From the NCBI GenBank assembly GCA_964019695.1, contig OZ026525.1, forward strand, positions 70,610,260 through 70,674,259: DNA of 64,000 nt. The letters run 5' to 3'. The stretch comes from Loripinus fragilis (Eukaryota > Mollusca > Bivalvia > Lucinida > Lucinidae). Shown here piece after piece: positions 57,668 to 64,000 of the stretch. A model generated the notes under the pieces. It did no database searches and was not told the DNA's origin. It saw only the letters and a program-made list of their open reading frames with translations. The position numbers and the translations under genes were made by a program. Each line of letters opens with the position of its first letter. The stretch's first letter is position 1.

Positions 57668-57868
57668 CACACATCGGATAGGTGGCGATCAAAAACGTTA
57701 ATACTTCCGACGAACGTAGATCAAAAATCACTAGAAACAGGGTTTTCGATTGCCATTTGTCGCCCGACTGGAGACAAATGTCAATCGAAACCACTTTTTC
57801 TAGCGATTTTTGATCCGCGTTCGTCGATTGTCAAGAGCGTGTTTGATTGACGTCTATCCGGTGACTTT
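57668..57868. mobile_element. 200-bp foldback element
   Basis: GACGAACGTAGATCAAAAAT (57709) pairs with ATTTTTGATCCGCGTTCGTC (ending 57825), and the arms continue through TTTTCGATTGCCATTTGTC. Outer parts also pair loosely (CGGATAG at both ends). It has no gene; the open frame crossing it is chance. Confidence 0.78.
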
Positions 57869-57904
57869 CAGCTATTTACAAATATACAAGATTTGTTGTG
57901 AGGA

Positions 57905-58455
57905 AACGTTTGTTTGTTTATTGTTTTTTCTTTGATCCAGTTCCTGCTTTTACATAGAGGTTAACTTTCTGAGGCGAATTCCAAATATTTTTATCGATTG
58001 TGTTGAAAACGTCGGACTTTTCACGAATGTGCAGCACGAGTGAAACGTCTGATGTTTTCAACTCACGAGATGAATATATTTGGTATTTACCGAAACAAAG
58101 AAATTCGGTATTTACTGAAAACAAAGAAATTTATTTCATTTTAACTTTTTTTTTGGCTTCATGCAATAGCTCACCAACTGAAAAGGAGGTTCTGAAAATT
58201 CAAAACCGAAATTATTTAGCTAACCCAAATAGTTTTGTGGCAATATATTCGTCACGTTCTAACTAAGAAAACGCAAACCCACACTTGATGTTTTCACAAA
58301 CAAGAAAGTTATTGGCGTTTGAAATGAAGTTCCGAAATGAAATGCATTATTAATAAGTGAATGTAAAAGTCAGAGGTGATCCAGAGAACGCTGCATTGAA
58401 ACTGTAGGCTGATTGATTGATATCATATCACTTAACTAGTCATTGATATCACTTT
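57905..58455 (+). repeat. Dispersed repeat R6, with hairpin
   Basis: CACCAACTGAAAAGGAGGTT, CCACACTTGATGTTTTCAC and AAGTTATTGGCGTTTGAAAT match 32930-33490 in reverse orientation. A hairpin pairs GTTGAAAACGTCGGACTTTT with a TGAAACGTCTGATGTTTTCAAC arm (about 57998-58060). Confidence 0.68.
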
Positions 58456-58514
58456 TATTTGTTTTTAAATGTATTGATTTCACTGCTAAGTATAAAATAA
58501 ATAAAGGATCTTAC

Positions 58515-58850
58515 ATGAGTGCTCATGTTTTATTGAATTTTTAAATGAGTAGGGGAAAAGAGAAAAAATGCAAGGCTTGTCGAGCATTTTATCTCTTTTT
58601 CGCAACGAGTTTAATAAACTCAATAATATAGGAACACGAATGTTAGATTCTATTTATCATATGACATTAAAATGTTTTTGAAATCATATTTTGGCGTGAA
58701 CACGTTAGGGTTTTGCCATATGCATGACGTTTAAAGCGTCATTTCATAACGTTTGCCGAAAATCTGTAAACCACAAGTGGTTTATCGATTTTATTGCATG
58801 GCGTTATTTCACTCCCAGACGCGACGTCATTATAATAAATGAATTTTACT
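58515..58850 (+). repeat. Dispersed repeat R5, best copy
   Basis: GAGTGCTCATGTTTTATTGA, AATGCAAGGCTTGTCGAGCA, GTGGTTTATCGATTTTATTG and CAGACGCGACGTCAT. Shares its start with the 24140 copy and its end with the 41095 copy. Confidence 0.7.
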
Positions 58851-58904
58851 TTGAATTTCTATCGACGTCAACACTTTTGTCTTGTTTGTCTCGAGCGATA
58901 ACAG

Positions 58905-60590
58905 CCCCCAGATAAGAGTGCGTAACTGAAAATTATTTTTCTTATTTCTCAACCAAAACATATGTTGTGAATAGGCCTACTCAAAAGAACCGTCTCGATG
59001 AGACGGTTCTTTTGAGCACCCATTTGAGTGTTAAGGAAATAATCGCAATTTTACGCTAAAATTTTTTGCTTAACTGGCCCTATGGATAAGCAAGACTCAA
59101 CAATGGCCTCGAGGTTCATGTGTAAGTGCGTATCTAAACATTATTTTTTCCTTATTTCTCCACCAAACATACGTTGTGTGTATTCAAAATAATCGTTTCA
59201 ATCAATCGGGTTTTTGTACATCCCAAAAATGTGTTACTTTGATGGATAAGAAAAACTTTGCATACATGAACCTTTAAAAAACAGTACACTTATACGTGAA
59301 TACGAACAGCTCTTTCTAAAAGAAACTTAAACATAATAGCTGTTAAAATGTCCGTTTTCTTAAAGAAAAATATGTTTTATTTACCGCTCAACATTATGAA
59401 TACTTCTCTTTGCTCCGCTGTCCAAGCTAGGTCAACCAAGATTACAACAATATCATTTTTTTTGTCTCACATTTTGTTGATTTAAAGAATCAAAACATCC
59501 TTAAAGATAAGACACTGGCATAGGCGTATATTATTTCATGGAATTAGGGATGGTAACAACCTTCAATTTTATATGAGCCTCGTTTTTGGGGACAGTTTCC
59601 GTCACCCTATAGTTATAGGGGCGGCAATACACTGCAATACGACAGTACATGCATCTAGACAGCAAGGAACAAAGGCAATGAGCAGACCACGAGGATACAC
59701 AGGTTGATGTTCGCCTAGACTTACAAATATAATAATCTTAAAACGAGGTTCATATGTTTGTAATAGTTGCTGATCTGTTAGCCTTTGAACACATTTAATA
59801 CTACATTATATACAGTCAGACATAAGTTAAGCATCGCCTCAATAGTTTCCTAGAAAACGAAGGAAGCTTTCCAGTCATAAATATTTTGTTGTATTATTTA
59901 TGAAAATAGATAAAGTGGTGACAACTTACAGCAAAGGACCTCGGACAGTTTCCTATTCAATCTGCCCAAATTTTGACAGCCTGTGGCTAGCATAAAGCAT
60001 AACTGACAACTATGGTTTTTGCTTAAATCAAACCCTTACATTTAGTGCATCTAACAAAATAAAAAAATATTTTGATAATATTTCATAATTATGCCAGGAC
60101 TTTAGGGTTTAGGGGGTGGGGGTATTTTTGCGACCAAATTTTATTTTTCACAGAAAGTCAAAGTTTCGTCGAGTATTCAGTCAAAGTTTCGTCGAGTATT
60201 CACCTAAATACATATTAATAGAATGTTTGTGGCATAAAACTTGAGACGAAAGTGATGCATTTGCATAAAATTCGGGTTGAGAAGATTTCATTGTTTCGTC
60301 TAAAGAAGTGTGATGTCAATTGCTTTTGACTATTACCTGTAATGTTTCAAGTTCAACCAGGTAACTTGTGCATTGAGGTGTATCATATCTGTATATTGTA
60401 TAGATCAAAGTCTAGATAAACACAAATTTTTAGCGTAAAATCCTAATGCTTTTTCTTACACATCAGATTTAACCTATAATTTTGGTGCTTAAAAGAACCG
60501 TCTCATTGCGACGGTTCTTTTGAGTACCCACAAAATAATGTTTTGGTTGAGAAATTAGACAATTAATTAAGCACTCATAACTAAAGCCCT
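58905..60590. repeat. Long inverted repeat pair, each arm holding a CAAAAGAACCGTCTC hairpin
   Basis: The left arm (58905-59075) and right arm (60415-60590) are inverted and diverged: TTTCTCAACCAAAACATAT, then CTCAAAAGAACCGTCTCGAT pairing with its own inverse, then TTTTACGCTAAAATTTTT. Each arm alone folds into a near-perfect 18-bp-stem hairpin (58980-59017 and 60489-60523). The left end is partly repeated again at 59120-59210. Probably TIRs of a DNA element, but see the interleaving with 59813-61615. Confidence 0.7.
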
Positions 60591-61615
60591 GATATATGCC
60601 ATTGCAAATTGATATTTACCTACAGGTTTTTACAAAATAAGTTTCTAATACGTTTTTATAATGAAGTGTTTTTGAGCATTTTGACAGCGTTCTCCCCGTG
60701 ACGAAACATGCCGTTTTTATATGATGTGTGAAATGTAGAACTACAACTGCATGCAAAAGGATTAGTTTGGTCACGGGGGGGGGGAGCACCTTAGTAAAAC
60801 GTTTTCTATTTTCTATATGTTGAACAGCAAAAACGGAGTTTTCAACCCATATTCTTCAATTGGTACTTGTCCAATGAGAAAACGGCTTTTGTGGATAATT
60901 CGAGAGATGAACCTACTATCTTTTTCATAGGAAAAAATATCATTTTCTTTGAAACTTTTCTCTAGTCATTTTCATTAAGACTGTCCGAGGTCCTTTCGAT
61001 TCGATTATCACAAAGGTAAACCACCAGACATGGTAAATGCACACTTAACCCTAAAAATGTCCCTATTCGCTAACCCAGTATGGTATTTTCAAAATGGTTA
61101 GACATGTGAAGTGTTAGTGTCATATTGCTACAATATCAAAGAAAAGTTCTGTCTGAAAATTTCAGATTCATATCTCAAAAAAATTAAAAGTTATGGATGT
61201 GTAAAGAATGACGTGTTATATAGTGATAATTCAAAAATTATAAACACGTGATTAACTATATATATCTCTATGATCCTCTATAACTGACATGAAACTTTGA
61301 GTTCGACAGAATCAGTTTGGCACTACATGTAGTTTGAAAAAATATGTCTAGATTATTTCTGCGTTTATTTGACTTCAAAGTAAGCATTTTGTGTTAATCT
61401 GTGACACTTTTTAAGGGTACACCCAAAAATAGGGATGTATACAGGACACCGTAGAAATTCAGCAAAATAATCAAATGGCATTCTGTTATAATCAGCAGAC
61501 CAAAGGAAGACAAGGGTAACAAACTATTACAAACTGGTTGTTCTTCTGAATAAATTTGTACACGAAAAACATCTCTGAAATAATGTTTGGGTGTTGCTTA
61601 ACTTATGTCTGACTG
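59813..61615. mobile_element. 1.8-kb Tc1/mariner-type TIR element
   Basis: Left end CAGTCAGACATAAGTTAAGC, right end reversed CAGTCAGACATAAGTTAAGC, both followed by A and flanked by TATA. The ends match perfectly over 21 bp. A second inverted pair lies inside (AAAGGACCTCGGACAGT at about 59934 and its inverse at about 60978-60994), so another element may be nested. No transposase was recognised. Confidence 0.8.
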
Positions 61616-61723
61616 TATATAACATGTCTCTTGATAGCAAGGAATAAAAGATACCAAACAGACAATTTGGATACACAAATTGATTCGCCTTGATTTAAGG
61701 AATACTTTCAGAACAAGGCGCAT

Positions 61724-62135
61724 AAGGCGTGGTTCTGTTGAATGATGTTTACTCATTTTTTATTGTTGCCCCATTGTTTGTGCGAAGACGTTTTGCTATG
61801 CAGTATTTAGTGTCTTGTATTGCTTTCTCCGGAAGATGTCTTTACACCACCAATACCAACTTTATCACGAAATATCTCATGATGTGCAAGGTCTACACTG
61901 ATGAAGGTGGTATAAAATCGTTGTACCATGTTTATCCACCTGTACGAAAAATAATTCGCTCGCTAAAGCTCATGGATTATCTCCAAATACAAACGGTCAA
62001 CCCATGATATAACTTTTACTTAACTGTCTGCTTGATGTCTTGTGACTGTTGGTGTGCTCTTACTATTACTTATGGTTCCATGGATTGACCTGCAGTGCAT
62101 GATTGTGGTGTATCCTGACCATAATCATTTAATTG
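61724..62135 (+). repeat. Dispersed repeat R1, interrupted copy
   Basis: The 5' part (ATTTTTTATTGTTGCCCCAT, to about 61785) and 3' part (TCTTGTGACTGTTGGTGTGC through CCTGACCATAATCATTTA, from about 62030) flank approximately 240 bp unrelated to other R1 copies. Confidence 0.6.
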
Positions 62136-62139
62136 TACG

Positions 62140-62470
62140 TGTTATTCATAGCTGCTAATATCTTAACCTTCGAACAAACTGAATGACAGACAGCAAAATG
62201 CGCTCCTATTTGGGCCGTGACATGTGATTTAAAAAAACGTGGCATTTTGACAAGTGTAGACTCAGACAAACCTGTGCAGCCTACTTTTAAGCTTAAAAAC
62301 TCCAAAATAAAATTCAATCAGTAGCTTAACATCCATAGAATATTCAAGCGACTGACAAAGGCTCTGATCAGACTGCGCGTATGCGCAGGCTGATCTGAGG
62401 CTTTGCTGGTCGCACATACCACATTGTTGGAAATCTCTTGTCGCGGCTCATTTGTCCTCATTAAACTGGA
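62140..62470 (-). repeat. Dispersed repeat R4, inverted copy
   Basis: CATTTTGACAAGTGTAGACT, TCTGATCAGACTGCGCGTAT and GCGCAGGCTGATCTGAGGC, inverse of 45079-45330, ending near GTCGCGGCTCATTTG. Confidence 0.75.
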
Positions 62471-63050
62471 AACGATTGGGCTCAGACTTATCTGGTTGTA
62501 GGGTCACATGAACTCGAACCGACGCGAATATGTTTACTCATACATGTAACGTTTGTGACAAAGAAGATAACGTATCATTGTCTAAAAACTTACATGTACT
62601 TTAGAAAAATGACGCTCTAAAATTCCAAACAATAGTCAACATCAGTATTCTGCCTTAAATGCCTAGACAAGATTCAAAGGTTTAAAGCGCAACCAGTAGT
62701 ACATCGTATGTGTCAAATTAAAGTTCACAAACTTAAAAAAATCCTTAAAATTTATGAGAAATTTAGACATTCATTTTATCTTGAATTCATTTTTATTCAT
62801 TGAACGGCCTTGATAATAACATATTTATTTATTACTTTGGTAGCTTGATCTGATGGGTCGGATCACGTCTCGTGGCTGCACCAGGAACTACTGGATCACA
62901 CTCGACTTCGTGTCGTGTCATCCGATGGTTCCCGGTTCCTGATGTTTTTTTTTTATTATATACCTATATAAAAACAACAAACTCTTCAGTTTTAGCAATA
63001 AACTCAACAAAATTGTAAAATCGGCATCGTGTGACGCGACGTTGCGCTGC
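62470..63050. other. Non-coding sequence with a hairpin
   Basis: About 62890-62935 holds ACACTCGACTTCGTGTCGTG, a short hairpin flanked by GGAACTACTGGATC and GATGGTTCCCGG. Otherwise nothing recognised. Confidence 0.4.
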
Positions 63051-63056
63051 CGTATC

Positions 63057-63137
63057 AAATAACGTCGCACCAATTTTTGATGACGTCACTTTGTGCAAAT
63101 AACGTCGCGCCCAATTTTTGATGACGTCACATTGTGT
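63057..63137. repeat. 40-bp tandem pair, each unit with TGACGTCA
   Basis: AAATAACGTCGCACCAATTT and AAATAACGTCGCGCCCAATT start two adjacent units, each followed by TTGATGACGTCAC. TGACGTCA is the consensus CRE/ATF palindrome. No gene start was identified near it; the plus-strand open stretch at 63532-63765 has no recognisable family. The rest to 64000 shows nothing further. Confidence 0.65.
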
Positions 63138-64000
63138 AAACCACCCAGGTGAACCGCATGTCTAGATCTCGGAGGGTGTTGGCTATCGGAGGTAAACAAA
63201 GGATTTTGAGGTTGGGCATGGTCTGTATTGGGACGATTTTATTTCGTTTAGATTCGCTTTGAGGGATAAGAACAACATATAGGTCGATAGTATACAGAAT
63301 GATGATAACTCTGAAAACAATACATCTTTTTGAACTGAATCTGTTCGAGTTTAAATCGCATTTGAATTCGGAAATGCAGTAATTTGGACCAATATTTCGA
63401 ATTCATCAGTCAATATTCATATCTTTTATTTTATTTTTACTTGATTCACAGCCACCGCTGGAATGTATAACCTCTCTTTGGAATGAATCAGTCAAATACA
63501 ATTCAAAAATACTTGTAAAACACTTACTTATTTGCAATTTTATGACGGTGGTTTCATGTTTATGGGTAGCTTTCCGTTCGGAGGTATGTTGGGTAGCTGT
63601 CGGAGGGAAGGCATGTGCATGATTACATTGATTTCGGAGAAGGGCAAATTGATTATGCTCATTAAACTAGCTATCGCATACGGAAACAAAAGTGTAACAC
63701 TCAAACACTTTCAAAAACAAGTGGTTCGATTGGCGAGGAACATATCAAGGGAGAAACAAGCTTAAACAAACCAATTTGTTAGAGTTTTTGTTCAACATTA
63801 AAGGAGTGTTTTGTGCATTAGTTTGTTTTGTTTGTTTTGGCCTACCATATCTATTTAGCCCTTTGCATCACATTTAACAAACCATCTGGCAGTAACATAA
63901 CATGCAAAAGCATTATACTATGAAATGGGCACATACATTTTGTGAAGGTGAAAGATCAAGTAGCAATGCAATTAGTATACCAGATGTTTAGACGAGCACC

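Noticed and set aside
57371..57850. 159-codon plus-strand open frame
   Set aside because: It crosses repeat R3 and the 200-bp foldback element; the coding appearance is chance.
1..64000. CRISPR arrays, bacterial operons or prophage
   Set aside because: The window has intron-split animal domains and eukaryotic transposons; the tandem arrays lack the repeat-spacer pattern of CRISPR.

Overview
The window looks like non-coding-rich, AT-rich animal DNA, most likely from a bivalve mollusc. Coding exons are short, have GT-AG borders and are separated by multi-kilobase introns. Almost everything else is transposon or repeat: a DIRS-like tyrosine-recombinase retroelement, Penelope-like RT remains, Tc1/mariner-type and other TIR elements, tRNA-derived SINEs and approximately 140-bp satellites. 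The taxon is an inference from this repeat and domain repertoire; no single base proves it.

The only host gene I can support lies on the minus strand from 53312 down to 3783 and probably runs off the left edge. Twelve exons with compatible phases encode, in order: a hydrophobic signal-peptide-like segment (53262-53312), a three-finger (LU, uPAR/Ly6-type) domain split over three exons (49941-50020, 45367-45435, 44558-44675), an ShK-type six-cysteine domain (43953-44087), two thrombospondin type-1 (TSP1) domains (42939-43109, 42105-42287), a second ShK domain (32682-32816) and four more TSP1 domains (23749-23919, 21527-21697, 5768-5938, 3783-3953). All ShK and TSP1 exons are symmetric phase 1-1 modules. 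The first (ATG) exon and the 3' end were not found. The product would be a secreted modular extracellular protein. Three of its exons have broken duplicate copies directly upstream of the intact exon.

Layout: 1-985 Penelope-like RT remnant; 1973-2144 foldback; 2.4-3.1 kb SINE plus repeat R1; 3.8-6 kb the last two TSP1 exons, with a Tc1-type element inside an R1 copy between them; 6-21 kb a large intron with a broken DDE transposase (9.5-10.4 kb), three different satellite blocks (12.0-13.8, 13.8-15.3, 15.3-16.0 kb), an (ACT)n tract and SINEs; 21.5-24.1 kb two TSP1 exons and a dead TSP1 exon copy; 24.9-25.8 kb TIR element; 26.1-30.6 kb RT fragment and DIRS-like element; 31.6-32.4 kb tRNA-like tandem/inverted repeat; 32.7 kb ShK exon; 33.7 kb MITE; 35.2-38.3 kb a 3.1-kb element with arrayed inverted ends and a 9-bp target duplication, containing a nested TIR element; 38.3-42 kb degenerate repeats; 42.1-50.7 kb the densest exon cluster; 51.0-53.1 kb and 53.7-56.1 kb two non-autonomous TIR elements on either side of the signal-peptide exon; 56.5-64 kb MITEs, SINE, foldbacks and interleaved inverted repeats, with no gene recognised.

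Repeat family names R1-R7 are local labels used only here.
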